Shown piece by piece: positions 37,260 through 46,172 of a DNA stretch of 64,000 bases. The notes below the pieces were generated by a model, which was not told the origin of the DNA, made no database searches, and saw nothing but the letters and a program-made list of their open reading frames with translations. The position numbers and the translations under genes were made by a program. The stretch lies in the NCBI RefSeq assembly GCF_900176205.1, contig NZ_LT859959.1, positions 4,733,001-4,797,000 of the forward strand, in the 5' to 3' direction. The first letter of the stretch is position 1. Every line of letters starts with the position of its first letter. This stretch comes from Bradyrhizobium sp. ORS 285. GTDB taxonomy: Bacteria; Pseudomonadota; Alphaproteobacteria; Rhizobiales; Xanthobacteraceae.

Positions 37260-37625
37260 ATGGAGTTCACCTCAGAAACCGGCAAGATCCCCAAGGGCTA
37301 TGGGTATCTTCTCAAGCCGAGCGTCATCCTCGCCGCGTTGACCGCAAAGGAGCTCGGCGGCATCCGCATCCATCTCGTGCGCAGCCACGGCCGCCGTCTG
37401 TTCGACGCGCGCTACCGGCCGCCGGACGGCGACATTCCGTATGAGCGTCTCAACATCAAGGTCGGCACCGCGCACGAGCGCGACCTGCCCCCGCTTCGCC
37501 GTCAGGCGAAGGACGAAGCACTGCCGGCGCTGATTCGATGGATTACCGATCTTGTCGCGCAGGACCTGCCGACGGCGATCCGGAACGGTGAACAGGTGAT
37601 TGAGCTCATACCTCCGCGCGAGTGA
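37260..37625 (+). CDS. Conserved hypothetical protein (121 residues)
   Basis: Soluble, basic alpha/beta protein, no signal or membrane helix. The N-terminus is MEFTSETGKIPKGYGYLLKP; charged stretch RIHLVRSHGRRLFDARYRPP; C-terminal helix ALPALIRWITDLVAQDLPTA. I do not recognise a family. Codon use resembles real genes here. ATG at 37260 is chosen because the upstream frame overlaps the family A repeat and the molybdoenzyme gene. Confidence 0.6.
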   Translation: MEFTSETGKIPKGYGYLLKPSVILAALTAKELGGIRIHLVRSHGRRLFDARYRPPDGDIPYERLNIKVGTAHERDLPPLRRQAKDEALPALIRWITDLVAQDLPTAIRNGEQVIELIPPRE

Positions 37626-37720
37626 CGCTTCGCGTGCGCGATTGCCGGTCAGGCTGGACCCCACTCGCATACAGAGATACGGATCCGTCCTCACGAACGC
37701 CCCCGTCAATGAGTTGCTCC

Positions 37721-37843
37721 GTCATGCCCGGGCTCGTCCCGCCTGCGCGGCCGAAGCCGCTTCGGCGCGGCGAAGGCCCGGGCATCCACGTCGTTCCCAG
37801 CATGCCGAACCACGTGGATGGCCGGGACAAGCCCGGCCATGAC
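37721..37843. repeat. Palindromic repeat, family C variant, copy 3
   Basis: GTCATGCCCGGGCTCGTCCC at left and GGGACAAGCCCGGCCATGAC at right, with CCCGGGCATCCACGT and ACGTGGATGGCCGGG pairing in the centre. Confidence 0.75.
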
Positions 37844-38479
37844 GATGCGGAGACAGTTGAGCGCCAAACTTCGCTCTCCGATAACGCTGAGCCCCAGGCG
37901 GTGTTGCCACCAATCATGCCGGCCCTCGACGAACTTTGCGTCCCCCAAACTTCCCTCTTGCCAATTTCTGAAAATCGTGATTTACTCCCCGCCATCCCGC
38001 CTCGTTGCAGAGGGACGGATCGCGATCGTCACGGACGTGGAGCGCGGGATGCGGTGGGCGCAACGGGTCGCAGTGTGGGTCTCCATGCGGACGAACGATC
38101 CGGTGCGCACGGCGAAATCGTGTGGTCTTGACGCCGCGGCGCTGGCGTCAAATCGCGGTGCAATGACGTGCATCGTGGTGACGGGGGCAAGACAGCCGTT
38201 CCCCGGAGAGAGCACGTATAAGCCGTTCCAACCATTGCGCAGGGAAGGCCGGGATGTCCTTTGGCCGAACCTGTGGTACCTGCCGCCTGCATTTTCTTCC
38301 GCAGGCGGGCCATGGGGGCGGCAGGCTCCCGACCTTCCCTGCGCCCTCTCGCTCGTGAGAGGCGCGACGATCCGCACAACTCGGGCCGAGCAGGCCGCGA
38401 GATGGCGTCATCATATCTGCACTTGATGCAGATGCAGCACGGGGTGTCGTTGCTGACGTCATCGCGTTCTTACTGAGCC

Positions 38480-38575
38480 CCTGGATTGCTTCGCTTGCGC
38501 TCGCAATGACGGCCGTGGCGGGCAGCGGACGCTCCATAAACTCCGTCATCGCGAGCGCAAGCGAAGCGATCCAGG
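38480..38575. repeat. Palindromic repeat, family B, copy 2 (inside-out order)
   Basis: CCTGGATTGCTTCGCTTGCG with CTCGCAATGAC at left; GTCATCGCGAGCGCAAGCGA with AGCGATCCAGG at right. The arms are in reverse order compared with the other three copies. Confidence 0.75.
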
Positions 38576-38698
38576 AGCCGCACGAAAGGTGCCGATCGTT
38601 TCCACGCACCGACACATGCAGGCCCGATCTGTTATATGACAAAGTGAGATCATGCGGCGTCATCGCCGCGAGCGGACGCAACGACGGGGGACCACATC

Positions 38699-39916
38699 AT
38701 GCCGACCGAACGCTTCCAGTTTGACGGCGCAAGCGGCGACAAACTGTCCGCGGCGCTCGACATGCCCGACGGCACGCCGCGCGCTTACGCGCTGTTCGCG
38801 CATTGCTTCTCCTGCGGCAAGGATACGCATGCGGCGCGGCGCATCGCGATGGCGCTGACGGCGCATGGCATCGCGGTGCTGCGGTTTGACTTCACCGGCC
38901 TCGGCTCCAGCGAAGGCGACTTCGCCAACGCGACGTTCTCCTCCAACGTCGCCGACCTCGTCCGCGCCGCCGATCATCTGCGCGAGACGCGACAGGCGCC
39001 CGCGATCCTGATCGGCCACAGCCTCGGCGGCGCCGCCGTGCTGGCCGCGGCCGGCGACATCCCGGATGCAAAGGCCGTGGTGACGATCGCTGCTCCGTCC
39101 GATCCGGCGCATGTCACCGACATGTTCAAGGACAGTCTCGAGGCGATCCGCCGCGACGGCTCGGCCGAGGTCTCGCTGGCAGGCCGTCCGTTCCGTATCA
39201 GCAGCTCCTTCCTCGACGACGTCGCCGAGCAGCGCCTGCTCGACAAGGTCAAGCATCTGCACAAGGCGCTCTTGGTGATGCATTCGCCCGTCGACGACAC
39301 CGTCGGCATCGACAACGCGACCCACATCTTCGTCGCCGCCAAGCATCCGAAGAGCTTCATTTCGCTCGATCATGCCGATCATCTGATCAGCAGCAAGCAG
39401 GACGCCACCTACATCGCCGAGGTGATCGCGAGCTGGGCCACCCGCTATGTCGCGCCGGCGACGCCTGAGCCCGCCGCCACGGATGGTCCGCGCGACGTGA
39501 TCGTGCGCGAGACCCGCTCCAGCAAGCTGCAGCAGAGCATCGCGCTCGGCCCGCATCATCTCACAGCTGACGAACCGCTTTCGGTCGGCGGCCAGGATAC
39601 CGGCCCAGGCCCCTACGACCTGCTGCTCGCCGCGCTCGGCGCCTGCACCTCGATGACGATGCGGCTCTATGCCGACCGAAAATTCCTGCCGCTCGACCGC
39701 ATCACCGTCACGCTCCGCCACAGCAAGATCCATGCGGAGGATTGCGCGGAATGCGAGACCAAGGTCGGGCTGATCGATCAGCTCGAACGCGATATCCACA
39801 TGGACGGCGCGCTCGATCAGGAGCAGCGCAAGAAGCTGATGGAGATCGCCGACAAATGCCCGGTACACCGGACACTGACCTCGGAGATCCGCATCGTCAC
39901 GCGCGCGGCGGAGTGA
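38699..39916 (+). CDS. Fused alpha/beta hydrolase and OsmC-family protein
   Basis: Two-domain cytoplasmic protein of 405 residues. Residues 1-255 form an alpha/beta hydrolase with nucleophile Ser108 in GHSLGG, an acid in [12 protein letters not shown] and a histidine in LDHADHL. Residues about 265-405 form an OsmC/Ohr-like domain with the two redox cysteines in [13 protein letters not shown] and [13 protein letters not shown]. OsmC proteins reduce organic hydroperoxides; the hydrolase may free them from esters. GGGGGA precedes the ATG. Its stop directly abuts the stop of the convergent YeeE gene. Confidence 0.9.
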   Translation: MPTERFQFDGASGDKLSAALDMPDGTPRAYALFAHCFSCGKDTHAARRIAMALTAHGIAVLRFDFTGLGSSEGDFANATFSSNVADLVRAADHLRETRQAPAILIGHSLGGAAVLAAAGDIPDAKAVVTIAAPSDPAHVTDMFKDSLEAIRRDGSAEVSLAGRPFRISSSFLDDVAEQRLLDKVKHLHKALLVMHSPVDDTVGIDNATHIFVAAKHPKSFISLDHADHLISSKQDATYIAEVIASWATRYVAPATPEPAATDGPRDVIVRETRSSKLQQSIALGPHHLTADEPLSVGGQDTGPGPYDLLLAALGACTSMTMRLYADRKFLPLDRITVTLRHSKIHAEDCAECETKVGLIDQLERDIHMDGALDQEQRKKLMEIADKCPVHRTLTSEIRIVTRAAE

Positions 39917-41044
39917 TCAATGCGCGGTCTGCGGCTCGATCTTCAGCGGCCGCACCCGCAACGCCCCACGCAGGCCGATCGCTGTGCCGATAAAGATGCC
40001 GCCGATCGCCACGAAGGACGGCAGCGCCAGGGTCGACAGTCCCGTGAGCCCCTGCCCGACCGAGCAGCCCAGCGCCATGACGCCGCCGATGCCCATCAGC
40101 GCGGCGCCGCCGGCCGAGCGCAGCATATGCTGCGGCGAATGAAAGCCTTCGAGCTTGAAGCGGCGTGTGACGAGCGCGGTGACGAGACTGCCGGCGAGCA
40201 CGCCAGCCACGGTGGCGATGCCAAAATTCACCGTCGAGCCGGTCGACAGCATGACATATTGCAGGCCGTCGGCAATCGGCGCAACAAAGGTCAACGAGGC
40301 CACCGGCACGGGGTTGAAATCGTCAGCGCCGAGATACCCGGTCGCAAACCAGCCGGCGGCGATCAGCAGGCCGACAACGAGGCCCGCCAGCATCTGGCCT
40401 GGCGCGCGCCGGAACGGCGCATGCGCGAAAGCGAAGACGAGCAGCGCGCCACCGAGCGCGAGCGCCGGCAGCAATCGCGCCGGTGCGCCGTGCAAGCCAC
40501 CGATCGAGAGCAGCGCGGGAAGCGACGTCGCCGTTGCCGTGGTCTGCGAGCCCTGCATCAGCGCGATCCGCAGCGGCGCGACCAGGCCCTTCAACGTCAT
40601 CTCCGCCGCGATCGCCAACACGATCACCACGACAAAGGAGCGGAGATTGCCGCGGCCGAGCAGCACCAGCGCGCGCGAGCCGCAGCCATTGGCCAGCACC
40701 ATGCCGTAGCCGAACAGCGCGCCTCCGGCGAACATCAGCGGCACCGAGAAGGTCGGCTGCAGATAGATCGACTTGCCGAGATCGACAAAGCCATTGGCCG
40801 CGAGCAGCTGCGTAGCGATGACGGCGATGCCCATCGCCAGCGCGTAAGTCCGCACCTTCAGGCCGTCGCCGTCCGCCCACCAGCCGCGCAGACTGCTCAT
40901 CATGCAGAAGCCGCTGAGCAGGCCGACGACGCCATAGACGAGGCCAATCCCGAGACCGGCCATGATGGCCACATCAGCAGCTTCCGGCACGCGGGGCAGT
41001 CCTTCTGGTTGCGGAAAAGAGGCGGCGGCACGCGGGCTCCGCAA
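39917..41044 (-). CDS. YeeE/YedE family membrane protein (sulfur transport type)
   Basis: Polytopic inner-membrane protein of about 350-375 residues with roughly ten helices. Two family motifs carry cysteines: ANGCGSRALVLLGRGNLRSF and ALGCSVGQGLTGLS, and an early LLSGFCMMSSLRGWW has a third. Relatives move thiosulfate or handle selenium/sulfur intermediates. The frame opens at TTG 41044, but starts at GTG 40990 or GTG 40969 (with GGAAG upstream) are equally plausible. Next to it lies an OsmC-fusion and, further on, a sulfite-oxidase-like enzyme, so a sulfur or redox theme is possible. Confidence 0.85.
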   Translation of the reverse strand: MRSPRAAASFPQPEGLPRVPEAADVAIMAGLGIGLVYGVVGLLSGFCMMSSLRGWWADGDGLKVRTYALAMGIAVIATQLLAANGFVDLGKSIYLQPTFSVPLMFAGGALFGYGMVLANGCGSRALVLLGRGNLRSFVVVIVLAIAAEMTLKGLVAPLRIALMQGSQTTATATSLPALLSIGGLHGAPARLLPALALGGALLVFAFAHAPFRRAPGQMLAGLVVGLLIAAGWFATGYLGADDFNPVPVASLTFVAPIADGLQYVMLSTGSTVNFGIATVAGVLAGSLVTALVTRRFKLEGFHSPQHMLRSAGGAALMGIGGVMALGCSVGQGLTGLSTLALPSFVAIGGIFIGTAIGLRGALRVRPLKIEPQTAH

Positions 41045-41205
41045 GCATCGCTTTCGCTTGACGCGCGCAGAATATTCGCCACGATATCGCGCTTAACTAG
41101 TTCAGAATGCTTGTTCCAACAAGCATCACCGGGAGAGAACGCCGTGGTTTCAGAAGCGCATCCTCATGCGCCGGTCTTGGCTTGCGCACGGCCGGAGGCC
41201 GGCCG

Positions 41206-41667
41206 ATGAGCGGAGCGGTGCCCCTCTCTCCCGACGCCCTCGCCCGGGCCTGCGCGGATGCAATGTGGCAGGACGATCGCGCCAGCCAGGGGCTGGGCAT
41301 GCAGATCGTCGAGATCGGCCCGGGCCGCGCGATTCTGCGGATGACGATCCAGCCGCACATGGTCAACGGCCACGGCATCGCCCATGGCGGCTTCATCTTC
41401 ACGCTCGCCGATTCCGCGTTTGCGTTCGCCTGCAACTCCCACAACGACCGCACCGTGGCCGCGCAGGGCAGCATCAGCTTCATCCGGCCGGGCAAGCTCG
41501 GCGATGTCTTGACCGCCAGCGCCCACGAGGTGTCGCGCAGCGGCCGCTCCGGCATCTACGACGTGCGCGTCGCCGCGGGTGAGACCGTCATTGCCGAATT
41601 CCGCGGCCATTCCCGCAGCATCGGCGGCACGCTGGTTTCGACCGGCACGCGAGAGGCCGCAAGCTGA
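41206..41667 (+). CDS. paaI: Phenylacetate-pathway acyl-CoA thioesterase
   Basis: Hotdog-fold thioesterase of 153 residues, PaaI type. It hydrolyses dead-end phenylacetyl or hydroxyphenylacetyl-CoA esters to free CoA. The active-site signature VNGHGIAHGGFIFTLADSAF is exact for PaaI, followed by FACNSHNDRTVAAQGSISFI. ATG at 41206 has GGAGG 7 bases before it; the longer open frame upstream is not conserved. It sits 20 bases before paaK, same direction. Confidence 0.9.
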   Translation: MSGAVPLSPDALARACADAMWQDDRASQGLGMQIVEIGPGRAILRMTIQPHMVNGHGIAHGGFIFTLADSAFAFACNSHNDRTVAAQGSISFIRPGKLGDVLTASAHEVSRSGRSGIYDVRVAAGETVIAEFRGHSRSIGGTLVSTGTREAAS

Positions 41668-41687
41668 TCCGCCGGAGGACCTGACCC

Positions 41688-43010
41688 ATGACCAAGCATC
41701 AATCGGCCGGCGGCTACGTTCCCGAGATGGACTTAACCGAACGCGCCTCGCGCGACGAGATCATTGCGCTGCAGACCAAGCGCCTCGCCTGGTCGCTGAA
41801 GCACGCCTACGACAACGTCGCCCATTACCGCCGCGCCTTCGACAAGGCGGGCGTGCAGCCGTCGGATTTTCGCGAGCTGGCAGACCTCGCGAAATTCCCG
41901 TTCACGGTGAAGACCGACCTGCGCGACAACTACCCGTTCAACATGTTCGCCGTGCCGCGCGAGCAACTGGTGCGCGTGCACGCTTCGTCCGGCACGACCG
42001 GCAAGCCGATCGTCGTCGGCTACACCAGAGGCGACATCGCGACCTGGTCGGCGGTCATGGCGCGCTCGATCCGCGCCGCCGGCGGGCGCAGCGGCATGAT
42101 CATTCACAATGCCTATGGCTACGGCCTGTTCACCGGCGGGCTCGGCGTCCACTACGGCGCCGAGGAGCTCGGCTGCACCGTGGTGCCGATCTCCGGCGGC
42201 ATGACCGAGCGGCAGGTGCAGCTGATCAACGATTTCCGGCCCGAGATCATCACGGTGACGCCGAGCTACATGCTGGCGATCCTCGACGAGTTCAGGCGCC
42301 AGGGACTCGATCCCAGGCAGAGCTCGCTGAAAATCGGCATCTTCGGCGCCGAGCCCTGGACCAACGCGATGCGCGCCGAGATCGAGGATGCGTTCGCGAT
42401 GGATGCGACCGACATCTACGGCCTGTCCGAGGTGATCGGCCCTGGCGTCGCGCAGGAATGCCTGGAAACCAAGGACGGGCTGCACATCTGGGAGGATCAT
42501 TTCTACCCGGAGATCGTCGATCCCGACACCGGCCGTGTGCTGCCCGACGGCGAGATGGGCGAACTGGTGTTCACCTCGCTGACCAAGGAAGCCTTTCCCG
42601 TCATCCGCTATCGCACCCGCGACCTGACGCGGCTGCTGCCGGGTACGGCGCGGCCGGGCATGCGGCGGATGGAGAAGGTCACCGGCCGCTCCGACGACAT
42701 GATCATTCTGCGCGGCGTCAACCTGTTCCCCTCGCAGATCGAGGAGATCCTGCTGACCACCGAATGGTGTGGCGGCCATTTCATGCTGGAATTGACGCGC
42801 GAAGGCCGCATGGACGAGCTGACCATCTACGCGGAGTCGCGGCCGGAGCATTGGGACGAGAGCGGGCTCGGCGAGCATGCGGAGCGGATCTCGATCCACA
42901 TCAAGAACACGATTGGAGTGACGGCGAAGGTGAAGGCGGTGCCGCCCGACACGCTGGAGCGCTCGGCGGGCAAGGCGAAGCGGATCAAGGATAGACGGCC
43001 GATGGAGTAA
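41688..43010 (+). CDS. paaK: Phenylacetate-CoA ligase
   Basis: Adenylate-forming ligase of 440 residues, the normal PaaK length. It activates phenylacetate with ATP and CoA, the first step of the pathway. The phosphate loop SSGTTGKP is at 100-107. YGLSEVIGPGVAQEC is the A5 motif, FPVIRYRTRDLTRLLPG the A7-A8 region, and GRSDDMIILRGVNLFPSQIE the hinge. The C-terminal lysine lies in RSAGKAKRIKDRRP. Follows paaI by 20 bases. Confidence 0.93.
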   Translation: MTKHQSAGGYVPEMDLTERASRDEIIALQTKRLAWSLKHAYDNVAHYRRAFDKAGVQPSDFRELADLAKFPFTVKTDLRDNYPFNMFAVPREQLVRVHASSGTTGKPIVVGYTRGDIATWSAVMARSIRAAGGRSGMIIHNAYGYGLFTGGLGVHYGAEELGCTVVPISGGMTERQVQLINDFRPEIITVTPSYMLAILDEFRRQGLDPRQSSLKIGIFGAEPWTNAMRAEIEDAFAMDATDIYGLSEVIGPGVAQECLETKDGLHIWEDHFYPEIVDPDTGRVLPDGEMGELVFTSLTKEAFPVIRYRTRDLTRLLPGTARPGMRRMEKVTGRSDDMIILRGVNLFPSQIEEILLTTEWCGGHFMLELTREGRMDELTIYAESRPEHWDESGLGEHAERISIHIKNTIGVTAKVKAVPPDTLERSAGKAKRIKDRRPME

Positions 43011-43055
43011 TGGACCCGCACCTGATGGAGGCACCATACTGCAACGGCGATGCTG

Positions 43056-43198
43056 CGCTCCCTCTCCCCGTTCTTCACGGGGAGAGGGTTGGGGTGAGGG
43101 GCAGCCGCACGGGAAGTGTTCGCGGTAAGACCTGTACCCCCTCACCCGGATTGCATCTTGCGATGCAATCCGACCTCTCCCCGCAAGCGGGGCGAGGT
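43056..43198. repeat. Palindromic repeat, family E, copy 3
   Basis: CTCCCTCTCCCCGTTCTTCA followed by CGGGGAGAGGGTTGGGGTGA; right side CCCTCACCC and CCTCTCCCCGCAAGCGGGG. A perfect 10-bp hairpin (GGATTGCATC / GATGCAATCC) lies at 43148-43171. It fills the gap between the convergent paaK and paaE genes. Confidence 0.7.
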
Positions 43199-43272
43199 TG
43201 CACCGAGCCCGCCGCTAGAGCGAGCGCTCCTCAAGTCATTATCAATAGGCGGCGAGCTCCGAGCTTGCCCTC

Positions 43273-44352
43273 TCACACATGATCGTAGTCCACCACCACC
43301 CGCTCCGTCACCGGCTTCGCCTGGCAGGTCAGCACGAAGCCGGCCTGCAGCTCCCAGGGCTCGAGCGAGTAGTTCAGCTCCATCTCGGCCTTGCCGTCGA
43401 CCAGCTTGGCGCGGCAGGTGGAGCACATGCCGCCCTTGCAGGCGAACGGCAGATCGACGCCGGCACGCAACGCAGCGTCCAGAATGGCCTCACCCTCGGC
43501 GACCGGGACCTCGCGGCGCTTGCCGTCGATGATCAAAGCGGCGATCGCCTTGGGCGGCGCCGAGTCGGGAACGACCATCTTCGGCCGCGGCTTGCCGCCG
43601 GCGCCGGAGACGAAGCGCTCGACATGAACGCGGTCATCGGCGATCCCCAGCGCGCGGCAGGCGGACTCAATGTCCTCGCTCATCCCGGTGGGACCGCAAA
43701 TGAAGACGTGGTCGACGCTCTCCGCCGGCACCAGCGAACGCAAGAGCACGCGCACCTTCTCGCCATCAAGACGGCCGTGCAGGATCGGCAGGTCCTGCTC
43801 CTCGCCGGAGATGACGTGGAACACCGAGAAGCGCTGGAGGAAACGGTCCTTCAGCTCCTCGAGCTGCTCGCGGAACAGCATGCCGGCGGTGGTGCGGTTG
43901 CCGTAGAACAGGAAGAAGCGGCTGTCCGGCTCGCGCGCGAGCACGGCCTTCACGATCGACAGGATCGGCGTGATGCCCGATCCCGCCGCGAAGCCGACAT
44001 GGGTGCGCGCGGCTGCCGGATCGAGCGCCACGCCGAAACGGCCGGTCGGCGTCATCACGTCGATCTCGTCGCCGCGCTTCAACTCGTCGGTGACGAAGCT
44101 GGAGAACGCGCCGCCATCGACCCGCTTCACCGCGATGCGGATTTCGTTGTCGTCGGGGCCGGAGCAGATCGAATAGGAGCGCCGGACCTCTTCGCCGCCG
44201 AGCGTGGTCTTCAGCGTGAGATATTGCCCGGGCGCGAACTGATAGTCCGCGGCCAACTCGTTCGGAATGGCAAAAGTCAGCGACACCGCATCCGGCGCCT
44301 CGCGGCGCAAATCACGAACGGCAAGGCGGTGAAAGCGCGGCGTTGTCGACAT
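43273..44352 (-). CDS. paaE: 1,2-phenylacetyl-CoA epoxidase, reductase subunit
   Basis: Flavin and iron-sulfur reductase of 359 residues that feeds electrons from NADPH to the PaaABC oxygenase. N-terminal FAD-binding barrel (FAPGQYLTLKTTLGGEEVRR then SYSICS), NAD(P) domain (GFAAGSGITPILSIVKAVLA; CGPTGMSEDIESACRALGI), and a C-terminal plant-type [2Fe-2S] ferredoxin (CKGGMCSTCRAKLVDG, with a final CQAKP). ATG at 44352 is the start; the longer frame upstream translates a family B repeat. It is the last gene of paaABCDE. Confidence 0.93.
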   Translation of the reverse strand: MSTTPRFHRLAVRDLRREAPDAVSLTFAIPNELAADYQFAPGQYLTLKTTLGGEEVRRSYSICSGPDDNEIRIAVKRVDGGAFSSFVTDELKRGDEIDVMTPTGRFGVALDPAAARTHVGFAAGSGITPILSIVKAVLAREPDSRFFLFYGNRTTAGMLFREQLEELKDRFLQRFSVFHVISGEEQDLPILHGRLDGEKVRVLLRSLVPAESVDHVFICGPTGMSEDIESACRALGIADDRVHVERFVSGAGGKPRPKMVVPDSAPPKAIAALIIDGKRREVPVAEGEAILDAALRAGVDLPFACKGGMCSTCRAKLVDGKAEMELNYSLEPWELQAGFVLTCQAKPVTERVVVDYDHV

Positions 44353-44367
44353 CGACTCTCTCCCCGC

Positions 44368-44441
44368 GTCATTGCGAGCGCAGCGAAGCAATCCAGGACT
44401 GCGCACCTGACTCTGGATTGCTTCGCTGCGCTCGCAATGAC
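44368..44441. repeat. Palindromic repeat, family B, copy 3 (inside paa operon)
   Basis: The cleanest copy, 74 bases: GTCATTGCGAGCGCAGCGAA with GCAATCCAG at left, and CTGGATTGCTTCGCTGCGCT with CGCAATGAC at right, nearly perfect complements. It lies between paaD and paaE. Confidence 0.85.
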
Positions 44442-44454
44442 GGATGTGGCGGCA

Positions 44455-44958
44455 TCAGTGGCACTTGAAATAATCGAACGGCTCGCGGCACGCTTTGCAG
44501 CGCCACAGCGCCTTGCAGGAGGTCGAGCCGAACTCGGCGAGTTGCTCGGTGTCATCCGAGCCGCATTGCGGGCACGCCACCTCGGCGACGCCGAACAGCG
44601 CGCGGCGGCCGCTCGACGGCCGCGGCGGCGCGATGCCGTAGTCGCGCAGCTTGCGGCGCCCCTCTTCGCTCATCCAATCCGTGGTCCAGGCCGGCGACAG
44701 CACGGTGCGGACGCTGGCCCCGCGAAAACCGGCGCGCTCCAGCGCGAGCTCGATCTCCAGCGCGATCATGTTCATGGCCGGGCAACCCGAATAGGTCGGC
44801 GTGATCGCGACCTCGACGCGGTCGCCGACCACTTCGACCTCGCGCAGCACGCCGAGATCGTCGATCGTCAGCACCGGAATCTCCGGATCGGCCACCGACG
44901 CCGCCGCCTCCCAGGCGCGCTGGCGCAGTTCGGCCGGGCTGATGTCGGCGACTACCAC
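44455..44958 (-). CDS. paaD: 1,2-phenylacetyl-CoA epoxidase, subunit PaaD
   Basis: Protein of about 167 residues with an N-terminal MIP18/DUF59-type domain (ASVADPEIPVLTIDDLGVLR; TYSGCPAMNMIALEIELAL) and a C-terminal zinc or Fe-S ribbon with paired cysteines (CPQCGSDD, then CKALWRCKACREP). It is needed for maturation of the phenylacetyl-CoA epoxidase complex. GTG at 44958 overlaps the paaC stop by seven bases; the long upstream open frame is a paaC shadow. The start is less certain than the frame. Confidence 0.9.
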   Translation of the reverse strand: MVVADISPAELRQRAWEAAASVADPEIPVLTIDDLGVLREVEVVGDRVEVAITPTYSGCPAMNMIALEIELALERAGFRGASVRTVLSPAWTTDWMSEEGRRKLRDYGIAPPRPSSGRRALFGVAEVACPQCGSDDTEQLAEFGSTSCKALWRCKACREPFDYFKCH

Positions 44959-45728
44959 GTCACACCGGGGAAGCTGCGCTGCATGTGTTGCAGTTCGCTG
45001 AGGAGATGGCCGAGATGCTCGCTGTGGCGGCCGTCGCGGCCGCCCTGCTGCATCCAGTCGTGCTCGGGCAGCACCAGCGTCGCCTCGCGCACGACATGCG
45101 AGACGATCGCCAGCCATTCCGGCAGCAGCATCGTCGGATCGATCGCGATTCCGGCGTCGATCAAACCGCGCTCGCTATCGTCGACGCTGAACATCTCGCC
45201 GGTGAAAGCCCAGAGTTCATCGACCGCTCCTTGCGCGCGGCGGTGGCTCTCATCGGTGCCATCGCCGAGCCGGATCACCCATTCGCTGGAATGGCGCAGA
45301 TGATAGGCGAACTCCTTCTCCGACTTGGCCGCGATGGCCGCGAGGGTCGCATCGGTCGAACCCATCATGCCGCGCCAATACAGATCGGCGAACGCTGCGT
45401 AGAACAGCTGCCGCACCATCGTCTGCGCGAAGTCGCCATTGGGCCGCTCGACCAGCAGCAGATTGCGGTACTGCCTGACGTCGCGAAGATAAGCGAGCTT
45501 GTCCTCGTCATTGTCGCGGCCTTCGACCTTCGCCGCATAGCCATAGAGCTCGCGCGCCTGTCCGATCAGGTCGAGCGCCATGTTCGAGAGCGCCATGTCC
45601 TCTTCGAGCATGGGCGCATGGCCGCACCATTCGGACAGGCGATGCCCGAGGATCAGCGCGTCGTCGGCACGGCGCAAGGTGTAGAGCACCAGCGGCGTTT
45701 CGGAGACGATGATCGAGGGTGCGGTCAT
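44952..45728 (-). CDS. paaC: 1,2-phenylacetyl-CoA epoxidase, structural subunit PaaC
   Basis: Helical ferritin-like subunit of 258 residues that pairs with the catalytic PaaA. It is a non-catalytic structural partner. Family segments: ADDALILGHRLSEWCGHAPM, EEDMALSNMALDLIGQARE, EFAYHLRHSSEWVIRLGDGT and the ending GGRDGRHSEHLGHLLSELQH. It overlaps paaD by seven bases. A family D repeat separates it from paaB. Confidence 0.93.
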   Translation of the reverse strand: MTAPSIIVSETPLVLYTLRRADDALILGHRLSEWCGHAPMLEEDMALSNMALDLIGQARELYGYAAKVEGRDNDEDKLAYLRDVRQYRNLLLVERPNGDFAQTMVRQLFYAAFADLYWRGMMGSTDATLAAIAAKSEKEFAYHLRHSSEWVIRLGDGTDESHRRAQGAVDELWAFTGEMFSVDDSERGLIDAGIAIDPTMLLPEWLAIVSHVVREATLVLPEHDWMQQGGRDGRHSEHLGHLLSELQHMQRSFPGVTW

Positions 45729-45757
45729 GGTGTGTCTGCCTTAGAGCCACGCATTCG

Positions 45758-45863
45758 ACCTCATCCTGAGGAGCCCGCCGCCGGCGGGCGTCTCGAAGGA
45801 TGGGCCACAAGCGGTATCGGGCCTCATGGTTCGAGACGGCGCTGCGCGCCTCCTCACCATGAC
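45758..45863. repeat. Palindromic repeat, family D, copy 3 (inside paa operon)
   Basis: CTCATCCTGAGGAGC, hairpin CCCGCCGCCGGCGGG, TCTCGAAGGATGGGCC, then GGCCTCATGGTTCGAGACGG and CTCCTCACCATGA. It lies in the paaB-paaC gap. Confidence 0.75.
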
Positions 45864-45869
45864 GAGTTA

Positions 45870-46157
45870 CTACATGTGCCCGACTTCCTCGGGCACTTCG
45901 TAGAACGTCGGGTGACGATAGATCTTCGTCTCCGCCGGCTCGAACATCATGCCCTTGTCAGCCGGATCGGACGCGGTGATGGCGCTCGACGGCACCACCC
46001 AGATCGACAGGCCCTCGCCGCGGCGGGTGTAGAGGTCGCGCGCGGCCTGCAGCGCCATGGTCGCGTCCGGCGCGTGCAGCGAGCCGCAATGCTTGTGCGC
46101 AAGCCCGTTGCGGCTGCGGATGAAGACCTCCCACAACGGCGTGTTCGGCGTTGCCAT
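45870..46157 (-). CDS. paaB: 1,2-phenylacetyl-CoA epoxidase, subunit PaaB
   Basis: Small subunit of 95 residues. The exact family pattern WEVFIRSRNGLAHKHCGSLH is followed by APDATMALQAARDLYTRRGE, GLSIWVVPSSAI, and the C-terminal KIYRHPTFYEVPEEVGHM. ATG at 46157 follows GGGGAG; GTG one codon upstream is possible. It lies 15 bases after paaA. Confidence 0.93.
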   Translation of the reverse strand: MATPNTPLWEVFIRSRNGLAHKHCGSLHAPDATMALQAARDLYTRRGEGLSIWVVPSSAITASDPADKGMMFEPAETKIYRHPTFYEVPEEVGHM

Positions 46158-46172
46158 CACGATCTCCCCTGT

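Larger units (their letters stand above)
37626..38698. other. Gene-free stretch of about 1.07 kb
   Basis: No credible gene on either strand. Open frames here begin with peptides of the MAGTSPAMT / MAGLVPAIH kind, which come from translating the GGCCGGGACAAGCCCGGCC palindrome. It holds family C at 37721-37843 and family B at 38480-38575; the rest shows nothing I can name. Confidence 0.6.

Noticed and set aside
37818..38426. Open frame starting MAGTSPAMT, with similar MAGLVPAIH-type frames on the other strand
   Set aside because: These peptides arise from translating the family C palindrome (GGCCGGGACAAGCCCGGCC). There is no ribosome site, and the rest of the frame has no protein-like composition.
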